A stretch of DNA of 64,000 bases from JADKAV01 sp037045455 (GTDB taxonomy: Bacteria; Actinomycetota; Actinomycetes; S36-B12; UBA10799): the NCBI GenBank assembly GCA_037045455.1, contig JBAOIN010000003.1, positions 186,001 through 250,000 on the forward strand, in the 5' to 3' direction. Below the pieces are notes generated by a model. That model ran no database searches. It was not told the DNA's origin and was given only the letters and a program-made list of their open reading frames with translations. This document shows positions 27,410 to 36,197 of the stretch, piece after piece (the stretch's first letter is position 1; every line of letters starts with the position of its first letter). The translations under genes were made by a program, and so were the position numbers.

Positions 27410-28239
27410 GTGCACCCTTGCCCTGTGCGCACCGTTGCGAGATTCGCGTGCATGGCTGATTCGTAGTCACCGTCGGCGGGCTGCGTCTCCAGCGGATCCA
27501 GAGTCGCCGTGCGAGCGCCCGCTTCGGCGGCCACGGTCTGTGCGACAGCCGGATCGACCAACGACTCGGTGTAGACGGTGGTGACGCCGCTGTCTTGGAC
27601 GAACGAGGCCAGCTCGGCAACCGCAGCAGCACTCGGCTCGGACTCCGGAGACAGCCCGGCGATGCCCCTCTGGACGAAGCCGTACCGGTCCGCGAGGTAA
27701 CCGAACGCCTCGTGGCTGACGACCATGGTGCGGATGTCGCAGGTCTTCGTGCCGGCACGCCAGTCCTTGTCCAGGGCCTGCAGCGTGCTGCGCAGTTGCT
27801 CGGCATTCTTCGCGTACTGCTCGCCCTTGGCCGGGTCGATCTGCGTGAGGGTGTCAGCCACGCTGGCAGCCATGTCTTCCATGAGGATCGGGTCGAGCCA
27901 CACGTGCGGGTCCTGCGGTCGCAGTGGCAATCCCTGGGCGAGATCCACGACCTCGCCGTCAGCCTCCGAAACGGCATCGTCGACCGATGGCTGGAAACCG
28001 CCGATGTAGAACAGCGCCGCCGCGGTCTGTACCTGCCCCACCTGTTGCGGGGAAAGTTCGATGTCGTGCGGTTCCGTGCCCGGGCTCGCCAGGCTCACCA
28101 CGTCGACGGTGTCGCCAGCGATCTCGCGGACCAGGTACTCGACGGGGTAGTGCGAAACCGCCACCACGGGCTTCCCGGTCTGTGCCGCCGGACTACAGGC
28201 CGCCAGGACGAGCAAGGCTGCGGCCAGCAGGAATCGCAT
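27406..28239 (-). CDS. znuA: Zinc-binding lipoprotein of ABC transporter
   Basis: Protein of 277 residues, cluster 9 (ZnuA/TroA) solute-binding protein. The lipobox LLVLAAC puts the lipidated Cys at residue 15. Metal ligands appear at their usual places: His in VSHYPVEYLV, EPHDIELSP, DPHVWLDP and VSHEAFGYLADRYG, plus a C-terminal acidic residue. It lacks the His-rich loop of some ZnuA proteins. The ATG at 28239 is chosen because it starts directly at the lipoprotein leader. It binds zinc outside the membrane and opens the operon. Confidence 0.88.
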   Translation of the reverse strand: MRFLLAAALLVLAACSPAAQTGKPVVAVSHYPVEYLVREIAGDTVDVVSLASPGTEPHDIELSPQQVGQVQTAAALFYIGGFQPSVDDAVSEADGEVVDLAQGLPLRPQDPHVWLDPILMEDMAASVADTLTQIDPAKGEQYAKNAEQLRSTLQALDKDWRAGTKTCDIRTMVVSHEAFGYLADRYGFVQRGIAGLSPESEPSAAAVAELASFVQDSGVTTVYTESLVDPAVAQTVAAEAGARTATLDPLETQPADGDYESAMHANLATVRTGQGCT

Positions 28240-28257
28240 GAACACAGGGTACCACTT

Positions 28258-28276
28258 ATTGAAAATGGTTCCCAAT
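28258..28276 (-). promoter_or_regulatory. Zur-like box before znuA
   Basis: ATTGAAAATGGTTCCCAAT is an AT-rich near-palindrome (12 of 19 positions symmetric) 18 nt upstream of znuA, in a region otherwise GC-rich. Size and composition fit Fur/Zur operators. Recognition by the operon's own Zur is inferred. Confidence 0.5.
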
Positions 28277-28289
28277 TGCAGTTGGAATG

Positions 28290-28355
28290 AATCCTCGCCA
28301 CTTCCGGCAATTCTCGCCAGTTCTGAGTGGCGAGGATTTGGCGAACTGGCGAAGA
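28290..28355. repeat. Periodic TCGCCA palindromic repeat, family 2, copy 1
   Basis: Four half-sites at 19-nt steps. On the minus strand they read ATCTTCGCCA, ATCCTCGCCA, then the inverted GGCGAGAAT and GGCGAGGAT. AATCCTCGCCACT (28290-28302) and AGTGGCGAGGATT (28326-28338) are exact complements. The copy at 40269-40315 keeps the same spacing. Lies in the divergent gap between znuA and the GH3 gene. Confidence 0.75.
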
Positions 28356-28376
28356 TCCGGGTGACAGGATGAACAC

Positions 28377-30668
28377 ATGGATCTGGCCGCGCTCACCGAC
28401 GACGAGTTGATCAGCCTGCTTTCGGGCGCCGACTTCTGGCACACGCAATCCGTTCCAGGTCTTCGCAGTGTGCTGGTCAGCGACGGTCCGCACGGTCTGC
28501 GCGTGCAGGACACGGCCGGGGAGCATCTGGGCATCCTGGACAGTGCGCCGGCCACGTGTTTCCCGCCGGCGGTCACGCTGGCCAGTTCCTGGGACGAGGA
28601 GTTGCTCAGCGAGGTTGGGGCTGCAGTTGGGGCAGAGGCTTTGGCCGCCGGGGTGGCTGTCGTTCTCGGTCCTGGGCTTAACATCAAGCGGCATCCTCGC
28701 TGCGGCCGCAACTTCGAGTACTTCTCCGAGGACCCGCTGCTCGCCGGGCGGTTCGCTGCCGCGATGGTCAACGGCATCCAGTCGACCGGGGTCGGTGCGT
28801 GTCTCAAGCACTTCGCGGTGAACAACCAGGAGTCGCATCGGTTCGTCGTGGACGCGGTGCTGGACGAGCGGACGCTGCGCGAGATCTACCTTGCAGGATT
28901 CGAGTACGCGGTCACGCACAGTGCGCCGCGCACGGTCATGGCGTCCTACAACTTGGTCAACGGAACCTACGCTTGCGACAACCACCGGCTGCTGACCGAG
29001 ATCCTGCGCGACGAGTGGGGTTTCGACGGACTGGTCATGAGTGACTGGGGCGCAACCAACGACAGGGTTGCTGGCGTGCTGGCCGGGATGGACCTCGAGA
29101 TGCCCGGTAGTGCCGGCGCCTTCGACCCGGAACTGCGCGCCGCTCTGGCCGACGGCCGGCTCACCAGGCAGGACCTGCAGCGCTGCGCCGAACGCCTGGT
29201 TGCACTGGTGGAACGCAGCCCCGCGCAGCTCGGACCCGCTGCCGACTTCGAGGCCCACGATGCCCTGGCGCGACGAGCCGCGGCGGAGTCCAGCGTGCTG
29301 CTGACCAACGACGGCACGCTGCCGCTCGAACCCGGGATGAAGCTCGCGCTCATCGGCGCATTTGCCGAGCAGCCGCGTTTCCAGGGTTCGGGCAGTTCAC
29401 TAGTGAACGCGGTGAAGGTCACGACGTTGCGGGATGCGTTGCATGAGCGGGGTGTCGAGGTCACCTATGCCCCGGGGTACAACGCCGACGGCTCGGCGCC
29501 GGACCCGCGGTTGCTCGCAGAAGCCGTCACCGCCGCCGAGGATGCCGACGTGGTCGTGGTCATGGCTGGACTGCCGGGCACTTACGAGAGTGAGGGCTTC
29601 GATCGCGACCACCTGCATCTGCCGGCCGAGCAGGACACGCTCATCACCGCAGTGTCGGCGGTCAACCCACGCACGGTCGTGGTGCTGTCGAACGGCTCGC
29701 CGGTGCTGATGCCTTGGGTGGACGCCCCGGCAGCCATCCTCGAGCCCTACCTCGGCGGGCAGGCGTCGGGCGCTGCGGTCGCGGACGTGTTGTTCGGCGA
29801 TGTCGAGCCCGGCGGGCGGCTGGCCGAAACCTTCCCGTTGGAGGCATCCGATGTGGCCAGCGACGCGTACTTCCCGGGCGCACCGCACCAGGTGGAGTAC
29901 CGCGAGGGGTTGGCGGTCGGCTACCGGCAGGAAGGTGCGCCGCTGTTCGCCTTCGGCCACGGGCTCGGCTACTCGACGTTCGACGTTGGCGCCGTCGCCG
30001 CGGAGGCGGAGGTCGCTGCGGGGGAGGACGCACAGATCGTGGTTCCGGTCAGCAACACCGGAACCCGTGATGGCAGCACGGTGTTGCAGGTCTACCGCCA
30101 CGATCGCACCGGCCGGGTTCCGCGCCCACGCCGGGAACTCGTGGCTTTCGCCAAGGTGCGACTGGCGGCGGGGGAGAGCCGCGATGTGTCCATCACAGTG
30201 CCGGCGCGGGGCTTTGCGTTCTGGCATGACGGCTGGCAGATCCCGCAGGGCGAACATGCTCTGGAGATCGGCTGGTCCAGCGCCGACATCCGGCAGACGG
30301 TGGCGGTGACCATCACCGGCGGCTTCACGGGCACCGTTACAGAGCGGGATTTTGTGGCACCGACGCCGCGGCCGGTGCGCCCCTACTCCCGAGTGAGCAC
30401 CATCGGGGAACTGTCCGGCAACCCCATCGGCAAGATCCTGCGGCAGATCGCGCTGCGCGTGGCCAACTACCGTGACTCCGACCCGGCCACCCAGGTCATG
30501 ATCAAGCGGGCCGTCGAGGAGATGCCGATGCGGGGGATGGCACTGTTCTCGCAAGGCAAGGTCTCCCTAGGCATGGTCGACGCGCTGGCGGACCTGGCCA
30601 ATCGCCGGCCCGACCGCGTGGTGCGGTCATTCGCCGGGTGGGCGACGCGGCTGCTCGCCAAGTCCTGA
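28377..30668 (+). CDS. GH3 family beta-glucosidase-like glycoside hydrolase
   Basis: Protein of 763 residues. The GH3 N-terminal barrel has LGPGLNIKRHPRCGRNFEYF and KHFAVNNQE (substrate-binding Lys-His), with the nucleophile Asp223 in VMSDWGATND. The C-terminal alpha/beta sandwich follows (AEQPRFQGSGSS, then MAGLPGTYESEGFDR with the acid/base region) and an Fn3-like domain near residues 550-650 (VSNTGTRDGSTVLQVY). A last 90 residues of unknown role (VSTIGELSGNPIGK onward) extend beyond the usual length. There is no signal peptide, so imported oligosaccharides are the likely substrates. Substrate specificity within GH3 is not resolved. Confidence 0.88.
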   Translation: MDLAALTDDELISLLSGADFWHTQSVPGLRSVLVSDGPHGLRVQDTAGEHLGILDSAPATCFPPAVTLASSWDEELLSEVGAAVGAEALAAGVAVVLGPGLNIKRHPRCGRNFEYFSEDPLLAGRFAAAMVNGIQSTGVGACLKHFAVNNQESHRFVVDAVLDERTLREIYLAGFEYAVTHSAPRTVMASYNLVNGTYACDNHRLLTEILRDEWGFDGLVMSDWGATNDRVAGVLAGMDLEMPGSAGAFDPELRAALADGRLTRQDLQRCAERLVALVERSPAQLGPAADFEAHDALARRAAAESSVLLTNDGTLPLEPGMKLALIGAFAEQPRFQGSGSSLVNAVKVTTLRDALHERGVEVTYAPGYNADGSAPDPRLLAEAVTAAEDADVVVVMAGLPGTYESEGFDRDHLHLPAEQDTLITAVSAVNPRTVVVLSNGSPVLMPWVDAPAAILEPYLGGQASGAAVADVLFGDVEPGGRLAETFPLEASDVASDAYFPGAPHQVEYREGLAVGYRQEGAPLFAFGHGLGYSTFDVGAVAAEAEVAAGEDAQIVVPVSNTGTRDGSTVLQVYRHDRTGRVPRPRRELVAFAKVRLAAGESRDVSITVPARGFAFWHDGWQIPQGEHALEIGWSSADIRQTVAVTITGGFTGTVTERDFVAPTPRPVRPYSRVSTIGELSGNPIGKILRQIALRVANYRDSDPATQVMIKRAVEEMPMRGMALFSQGKVSLGMVDALADLANRRPDRVVRSFAGWATRLLAKS

Positions 30669-30688
30669 GAAGCTCGTGCGAGGGCAGG

Positions 30689-30714
30689 TCCGTTAGGTGC
30701 TCACCGATTGCGAC
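30689..30714. repeat. Truncated family 1 repeat, copy D
   Basis: TCCGTTAG joined directly to GTGCTCACCGATTGCG: the left loop and the right end of the family 1 element with the middle deleted. It lies in the convergent gap between the GH3 gene and the histidine kinase. Confidence 0.6.
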
Positions 30715-30739
30715 TTCTCGTGGTGTCACTTCCCTGATT

Positions 30740-32006
30740 TCACCGAGCCGGTGGGCCCAGCCGCAGCGTCACGATCGCGCCGCCGTCGGCCGCATTGCTC
30801 ATCAGCAACTCGCCGCCCGACGCCTGCGCCAGCCCTTGGGCGATGGACAGCCCCAACTGCGTCGAACCGACCTTGTCGCGGTCACGGACCATGTCGAAGC
30901 CCGTGCCGTGATCCCACACGGTCACGTCGACGAGGCCGTCGTTGGGGCTCACCCTGACCCCAAAAGCGCTGCCCTCCGGCGTGTGCAGGAAGACGTTCTG
31001 GAACAGGATGTCCAGGGCCGTCGCCAGGTCGTCGGCCATCAAACGCACGGGGTAATCACCGTCCGGGATCTCCCGCGTGAACTCCCGGCGCTGGTCCTCG
31101 GCCAGGACGTTCCAGAACAAGCGCCCGCGCCCGCACCACCTCGGCCGCGTCGCAGCCGGCCCGCAAGCCCTCCCGCGACGATCGCCGGGCGGTAGTGATG
31201 ATCTCGTCCACCATGCGGTTCACGGCCGTTACGTCGTCCTGCAGTTGCTCCCGAACGACCGGGTCGGGCACGCCGTCAACGTCCACGGACAGCGCCGTCA
31301 GCGGGGTGCGCAGCTGGTGCGCCAGGGCGGCCGTGTAATCCCGTTCTTCTTTGAGCAGTTCCTGCACCCGCTCGGTGACGCGGTTCAATGCCAGTCCGAC
31401 GTGGTCGATCTCGGTGATGGTCGAAGCCGGGGCGCGAGCGGCGAGATCCCCGCCGGCGACAGAGTTGGCTGTCTGCTCGAGTTCCCGCAGAGGCGCCACG
31501 GTGCGCCGGGCGAGCAACCAGGCGGCCGCTGCCGCCAGTCCGAGCATGAGCGCAGATACCGCGGCCAGCCCCGCCAGCCGCGGCCCGAGGCCGTGATTGA
31601 GCTCCTGGGGGGTCAACTCCACGAGGACGACGCCCAGTTCGTCATCGAAGTAGGCCGGGGTCGTCACGTAGCCGCGGCCATCGACGACGTCGGTGACGGA
31701 TCCGCCGCGCTTTGCCGCCGCCACGGCGTGCTGCGCGGCCGGCGGGTTAGGGCCTTCGATCTGGCCGCGCGGGCTGTACAGCGTGATGGCGCCGGGTTGC
31801 TGGGTGTCTGGGATCGCGATGATCGGTTCCCCGTGACTGCGGCCCGCTTGCTGCCATTGGTCAGCGACGGCTCGGGCTGTTCCGGCGGCCGCCGACAGTT
31901 GCTGGGACTGCACGATGTCGCGGGCGGCCAGGCCCAGCGGGATCAGCAGGGCGAGCAGGGCCGCCGCGCAGACGGCCAGGCCGAACATGATGAGTCGTCG
32001 GTACAT
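30740..32006 (-). CDS. Two-component sensor histidine kinase, frameshifted
   Basis: About 421 residues once joined. Two membrane helices (residues about 5-28 and 145-167) flank an extracellular sensor loop of about 110 residues; HAMP domain follows (RRTVAPLRELEQTANSVAGG), then the dimerisation box with His230 in ALAHQLRTPLTAL. After a one-base shift near 31118 the ATP-binding domain continues: LFQNVFLHTPEG (N box) and STQLGLSIAQGLAQASGG (G box). The kinase overlaps the response regulator stop by one base (TGATG). The signal is unknown; ApbE follows the pair upstream on the same strand. The shift is probably an indel error. Confidence 0.83.
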
Positions 32007-32707
32007 CAGGCCTCGGGGACGCTGCTGACGGTCGCGTCCTCGAGCAGGACTCCCACGCCCCGATGCACGTGGAGGAAGCGCGGGTTGTCGACGTCGTCAC
32101 CGAGTTTGCGGCGCAGCCAGGACAGGTGGACGTCCACGGTGCGTGCGCTGTCGGTGCGTTGCCACACCTCCCGCAGCAACTCCTTGCGGCTGATGACCCG
32201 GCCCGGGTTGGCGGCGAGGTAGGCCAGGACGTCGAACTCCAGGCGGGTGAGGTCCAGCGGCCGGCCGTCGATCTCCGCCGTGCGCCGGGCCGGGTCCACC
32301 CGCAGGCCGCCCACCTTCAGCGGTGAACGGCCCAACTCCTCTTCCCCGCCTGCCCGTCGCAGCACCGCGCGGATGCGGGCCTCGAGGTGGGCCGGGTCGT
32401 AGGGCTTGACGACGTAGTCGTCGGCGCCGGCATCCAACAGCTTGACGATCAGGCCCTCATCGTCGCGCGCGGTGGCGACGATGACAGGCACCTGGCTGGC
32501 CGCCCGGATCATGCTGAGCAGCCGCTCGCCGCTGATGTCCGGCAGCCCGAGGTCGAGGATGACGGCCTCCGGGTCCTGGGTGAGCATCGCCTGCAGGCCG
32601 CTGAGACCGTCCGCAGCACTGTCGACCGCGTGCCCGCGACTGAGCAGATTGCGAGTGACCGCGGAGCGGATGCCCGGATCGTCCTCGATGAGTAGGACGT
32701 GCACCAT
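32006..32707 (-). CDS. OmpR-family response regulator
   Basis: Protein of 233 residues: receiver domain with phosphoacceptor Asp52 (VILDLGLPD), acidic pocket EDD near the N-terminus and Lys in DDYVVKPYDP, followed by a winged-helix DNA-binding domain (LTRLEFDVLAYLAANPGRVI to RTVDVHLSWLRRKLG). ATG at 32707. It is transcribed with the kinase downstream; the ApbE gene ends 10 nt before its start, so the three form one unit with ApbE first. Confidence 0.9.
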   Translation of the reverse strand: MVHVLLIEDDPGIRSAVTRNLLSRGHAVDSAADGLSGLQAMLTQDPEAVILDLGLPDISGERLLSMIRAASQVPVIVATARDDEGLIVKLLDAGADDYVVKPYDPAHLEARIRAVLRRAGGEEELGRSPLKVGGLRVDPARRTAEIDGRPLDLTRLEFDVLAYLAANPGRVISRKELLREVWQRTDSARTVDVHLSWLRRKLGDDVDNPRFLHVHRGVGVLLEDATVSSVPEA

Positions 32708-32717
32708 GCGTCCTAAC

Positions 32718-33623
32718 CTACGCGCCGGCCGGGGCAGGTTCGCACCAGTCGCGCCAGCGTCCCACCCGGGCGTGGGCGTCCGGGCCGGTGCACCACGCAT
32801 CCAGCCCGCGCGCCGCCAGCCACCCGGGGGCCGCATCACCGAGGACCATGGCCGCGGTGGCCGCGGCGTTGGCCCCGGCGGCGTCGGCAGCCAGGACGCT
32901 CACGCTGTCCCAGCAGGTTTGGGCCGGCAGGCCGGTGCGGGGGTCGATGATGTGGTGTCCACCGGCCCAGCGCCGGTGTCCCAGTCCGCTGGTGGCAAGG
33001 CCTGCATCCTCCAGTTCCAGGTCCTGGATGCGGCCGTCGAACGCCTCGGCGGCCACCACCCACGGCGCGGCGGGACTCACGACCCGCAGGTCCCCGCCCA
33101 TGTTGGCCACGCAGTCCCAGCCGGTCGAGGCCCGGACGGTGTTCGCCAGCCGGTCAGCCAGCCACCCCTTCGCAACGGCTCCAAGGTCCAGTGCAGTGCC
33201 CGCTGGGATCCGGACCTTCCCTTGACTGCGACCTCCGGCAATCTCGATGGCGTCGTAGCGCGCGTCAGTCGACGGTCCTTCGGCGCTGGACGACTGTTGA
33301 GCCCAGCGGTCGTACCCGGCGGCGACCACCTGGGTACCCAGCAAGGGATCGCACAGGCCCTCGGTGGCGGCGGCGGCGTCCAGCGCCGCGGTCAGGACAG
33401 CGACGAAGTCCCAACTCACTTCCACCCACTCGCCGGCATTGCGGTTGACGTGCGACACCTGGGAGTCGGAGCGGAAGCGGCTGGCCAGCAGTTCTAGGGC
33501 CAGGACCTCGCTGTCCAGCAGTTCGGCCACCCAGCGCTGTGCCGCCAGCGAAGGCTCGGCCCGCACCGAGAGCGTCAAATCCGTCTTCCACGCCGCGCGG
33601 GTGATCCCGATCTCGTCCGTCAC
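32718..33623 (-). CDS. apbE: ApbE-type FAD:protein FMN transferase (copy 1)
   Basis: Protein of 301 residues. ApbE domain with LASRFRSDSQVSHVNR, the central ALDLGAVAKGWLADRL, the FAD-binding NMGGDLRVV and the metal/FAD loop in HHIIDPRTGLPA. The enzyme links FMN through phosphate to Ser/Thr of partner proteins of extracytosolic redox chains. No signal peptide is seen in the chosen start, unlike lipoprotein ApbEs. It shows about half-identical positions to the second ApbE at 36194-37078 (shared WVEVSWDFVAVL), so they are paralogs. It precedes the OmpR/kinase pair with a 10-nt gap. No FMN-binding-domain protein is in the neighbourhood. Confidence 0.88.
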   Translation of the reverse strand: MTDEIGITRAAWKTDLTLSVRAEPSLAAQRWVAELLDSEVLALELLASRFRSDSQVSHVNRNAGEWVEVSWDFVAVLTAALDAAAATEGLCDPLLGTQVVAAGYDRWAQQSSSAEGPSTDARYDAIEIAGGRSQGKVRIPAGTALDLGAVAKGWLADRLANTVRASTGWDCVANMGGDLRVVSPAAPWVVAAEAFDGRIQDLELEDAGLATSGLGHRRWAGGHHIIDPRTGLPAQTCWDSVSVLAADAAGANAAATAAMVLGDAAPGWLAARGLDAWCTGPDAHARVGRWRDWCEPAPAGA

Positions 33624-33753
33624 AACTTCAGCGTGCCCGGGGCATCAGCCAAGGCGAGGAATGCCGGCGGTCAAGATCACGCGCAGCCCGGCTTGTCGAG
33701 GATTTGACATACACTTGGCGAAGACCCATGCGACGCGCAGGGATACTTGCGGT

Positions 33754-34059
33754 ATGCGGGCGTTCTTCGCGTGGGTCCTGACAGCGCTGGTCAGTATCGG
33801 CCTCGGACTGGCGCTGTACACGACCAGCCTGGCCGGCTCGACGACCGGCTACCAGGAGGCGCCTTTCACTCCCGGGCCGACGTCGACGGTCGTGAAGACC
33901 AAGACCAAGATCGTGCGCACGCCCGGCAAGACCCGCGTCGTCTACGTCCCGCAGACGGTCGCTCCGGCGCCGGTGGTCGCCCAGCCGCAGTACACGGCGG
34001 CGAGTGGCTCGAGCGGCGGTTCGGTCACCCGTCACGACTCGACGGACTCTGACGACTGA
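33754..34059 (+). CDS. Small membrane-anchored protein with disordered tail
   Basis: Protein of 101 residues: one membrane helix (FFAWVLTALVSIGLGLALY), then a low-complexity tail rich in Thr, Pro, Ser and Lys, ending in SVTRHDSTDSDD. GATACT at 33742-33747 lies 6 nt before the ATG, which would give a leaderless transcript. I recognise no domain. It is divergent from ApbE copy 1 and its layout resembles the protein at 37075-37368 next to ApbE copy 2: membrane helix, an STT.Y stretch, then a Ser/Pro tail. A link to the flavin system is only suggested by position. Confidence 0.6.
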   Translation: MRAFFAWVLTALVSIGLGLALYTTSLAGSTTGYQEAPFTPGPTSTVVKTKTKIVRTPGKTRVVYVPQTVAPAPVVAQPQYTAASGSSGGSVTRHDSTDSDD

Positions 34060-34129
34060 GCCCTAAGCCCGCGGCCGCGGGACATCTTCTCTCGCCGCCG
34101 GGCGCCGTTCCGCCGCCCTCCGAGGTTCG

Positions 34130-34216
34130 ATCGGTGAGCATGCCGGGCATCCGTTAGCGCCACGGGCGGGTTTTCGGCGCCCGGCATGCTCACCGATGCC
34201 CGGAATGCTCACCGAT
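34130..34216. repeat. Intergenic palindromic repeat, family 1, copy B (best preserved)
   Basis: ATCGGTGAGCATGCCGGGC (34130-34148), 30-nt loop, then GCCCGGCATGCTCACCGAT (34179-34197), its exact reverse complement, followed without a gap by GCCCGGAATGCTCACCGAT (34198-34216). It lies between convergent genes. Matches copies A and C over its whole length, including the loop. Confidence 0.85.
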
Positions 34217-34230
34217 TAGCTTGGCGAGCC

Positions 34231-34437
34231 TCAGGTCCGAAGCCGCAAGGCCGCCGCCGGGCATATGGCTTGCGCCAGCCGGGCCGCCGTGACCAGATGC
34301 TGCGGCACCTCGGCGTCGAGCACCGGGAAACCCCAGTCGTCGAGCTCGATCAGTTCAGGTAGGGCCGCCGAACATACGCCGTGGCCGCGGCACCGTCGCC
34401 AGTCGATCGCGACCGTCGCGTTCGTGGTGTTCGTCAT
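34231..34437 (-). CDS. Ferredoxin, CxxHxxC type
   Basis: Protein of 68 residues: cluster-binding RRCRGHGVCSAA (CxxHxxC) and AICPAAALRL (final CP), three Cys with a His at the second position. This is the small single-cluster (3Fe-4S or His-ligated 4Fe-4S) ferredoxin found with P450s and with NuoF-like or ferric-reductase modules in actinobacteria. Its ATG overlaps the NuoF-like stop (ATGA), so it is the last gene of the ApbE/ferric reductase/NuoF operon and likely its electron carrier. Confidence 0.85.
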   Translation of the reverse strand: MTNTTNATVAIDWRRCRGHGVCSAALPELIELDDWGFPVLDAEVPQHLVTAARLAQAICPAAALRLRT

Positions 34438-35652
34438 GGGGTCACCTCGCATCGTCCGTGGGCGTGAGCGGCCAGTTCGCCTGCCAGTAGCCGCTGACCT
34501 GATTGCAGTGCTGCCAAAGTGGCGGTCGGATGGGCGCACAACCCTCTGACCTTGCACGCGGTCGCGCACCGGTTCGCCCCTTTGCAGGTCCTGCCGGGCG
34601 GCGGCCAGGCCCAGGACGCAGGGCGCGCACTGGCCGGCTCCGGCACCCAGCAGGTAGTCGGCGATGGCTTCCAGCGCCAGCGCGGGGCAGGGATCGGCCG
34701 GGATCGCGATGAGGGCACCGGCGCCGAAGTGCACGCCGTGGGCCTTGAGCGCCGAACGGGAGAACGGCAGCCCGTAGGTCGCGCTGCCGGCAGCCAGCCA
34801 GCTGCCGTGCCAGCCACCGGTGATGACCGCGGCCAGGTAGGGATCGGCACCGGCCATCTCGAGCAGCTCACCGATCGTGGTCCCGGTGGGCACCTCCATC
34901 ACGCCGGGTGTTCCCACCGCGCCGGAAACCGTGACCAGCGTGCTGGTCAGCCGGCAACCGCGGGCCGCGAGGGCCAGCCGAGCGAACGTCTCGACGTTGC
35001 TGAGCAGCACCGGTCGGCGCCGCACGCCGGCGCGCATCGTGGGGGGTTTGGTCTGCGGAGCGGGCAGGGCTTGCTTACCCTCCAGCGCCGAGATCACCGC
35101 CGTGGCCTCGCCCGCGATGAACGTCTCGGGGCCGGGCGCGACGTCGATGCGCACGGACTCGCAGCCGCGTTCGGCGATGGCTGCCCGCAGCGCACCGATC
35201 ACCCGGGTCCGGACCTCCGGCACCCGCACGATGACCTGCCGACTGCCCAGGGCACGGGCCGCGGCGACGGCACCATCCAGCACGAGATGCGGAACGTGGG
35301 TGAGCAGCACCGTGTCCTTGCCGCTGGCGGTCTCGCCCTCGGACCCGTTGACGATCACTGGGCCGGCCTCGTCGCCGGCCATCGAGCGCAGTTTGCGCCA
35401 TGTGGGGAAGCCTGCCCCACCATGGCCGACCAGTCCCATCTGCTCGGCGGTCGTCGACAAGGCGTGGAGGTCCGGTTCGGGCAACGGGCCCCAGATCGCT
35501 TGATGCCGGGGCAGGTCGATGGCCCATCCCGGCCGGGCATGCGCAAGCAGCAACGAACCGGGTGCGAGCAGTTGATCCGGCCGCGGGGCGGCAGGTGCGC
35601 CGGCGACGGGAATGCCTGGCAGTAAGGGGGCGTGACGAGTGATGACGCTCAT
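34434..35652 (-). CDS. NuoF-like (51-kDa subunit-type) flavo-iron-sulfur protein, frameshifted
   Basis: About 406 residues once joined. Shows the FMN-binding loop GLVGHGGAGFPTWRKL, NGSEGETASGKD, the central VLLSNVETFARLA and SLBB-like region, and the C-terminal 4Fe-4S segment AGQCAPCVLGL; after a shift in the AAAGGGG run near 34583 it continues as ANRCATAC and GLCAHPTATLAAL, restoring the last cluster Cys. It is the free-standing NADH-dehydrogenase-F-like type, not complex I, and would pass electrons between NAD(P)H, FMN and the ferredoxin. GAGGAG precedes the ATG. It overlaps both neighbours by 4 nt. Confidence 0.82.
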
Positions 35653-36197
35653 GCTGAAATCTCCTCGAGGGTGATGGGCTTGACGGCCACCGGGCCGCGT
35701 CGGGCTGTGAGACGCAGTGCAAGAGCGCCGGCGACCGAGGCGGCGCTGATGGCTGCCAGCGCCACCATGAGGCCGGTCCCGCGATCGGTGCCCACGGTCA
35801 GCGTGTGGATCCAGACCAGCGCCCATACCGGGAACGCCAGGACATGGGCACGCCACCACAACTTCGGCGCCCGTTGTCTCAGCGCCGAGGTGACGGCGAT
35901 GACGAGCAGCAGGTCGAAGGCCACCGTGCCCAGGGCGACACCCAACGTGCTCCACGGGGACGCGCCGGGCACAACGGCCGCGAGCAGCGGCACTTGCACC
36001 CAGGCATCGAGTACCGCGAAGGCGATGTGCGCGACCACCAGCAGGATCCCGCCCACGGCCGCAGTGAGGTGCATCGTGATCGAGGTGAGGCGCCAAGCCG
36101 GGCGGCGGATGACCGGGCCGGCGATGCCCAATGACACCGCGACGGTCAGCAGGGCCAGTGCCACGATTCCGGTGACACGGATCAGTTCCCAGGTCAT
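35649..36197 (-). CDS. Ferric-reductase-like transmembrane protein
   Basis: Protein of 182 residues with five or six membrane helices and His residues placed as heme ligands: TSITMHLTAAVGG, VVAHIAFAV, WWRAHVLAF and LVWIHTLTVG. It matches the ferric reductase/YedZ-like cytochrome b fold, which carries electrons across the membrane through two b hemes. ATGA overlaps with the ApbE gene upstream and the NuoF-like gene downstream. With them it forms a membrane electron-transfer unit. Confidence 0.82.
   Translation of the reverse strand: MTWELIRVTGIVALALLTVAVSLGIAGPVIRRPAWRLTSITMHLTAAVGGILLVVAHIAFAVLDAWVQVPLLAAVVPGASPWSTLGVALGTVAFDLLLVIAVTSALRQRAPKLWWRAHVLAFPVWALVWIHTLTVGTDRGTGLMVALAAISAASVAGALALRLTARRGPVAVKPITLEEISA

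Noticed and set aside
34231..36096. One 621-residue fusion of ferric-reductase shadow, NuoF-like protein and ferredoxin
   Set aside because: The continuous frame arises only because of the frameshift at about 34583; starts, RBS and 4-nt overlaps show three separate genes.
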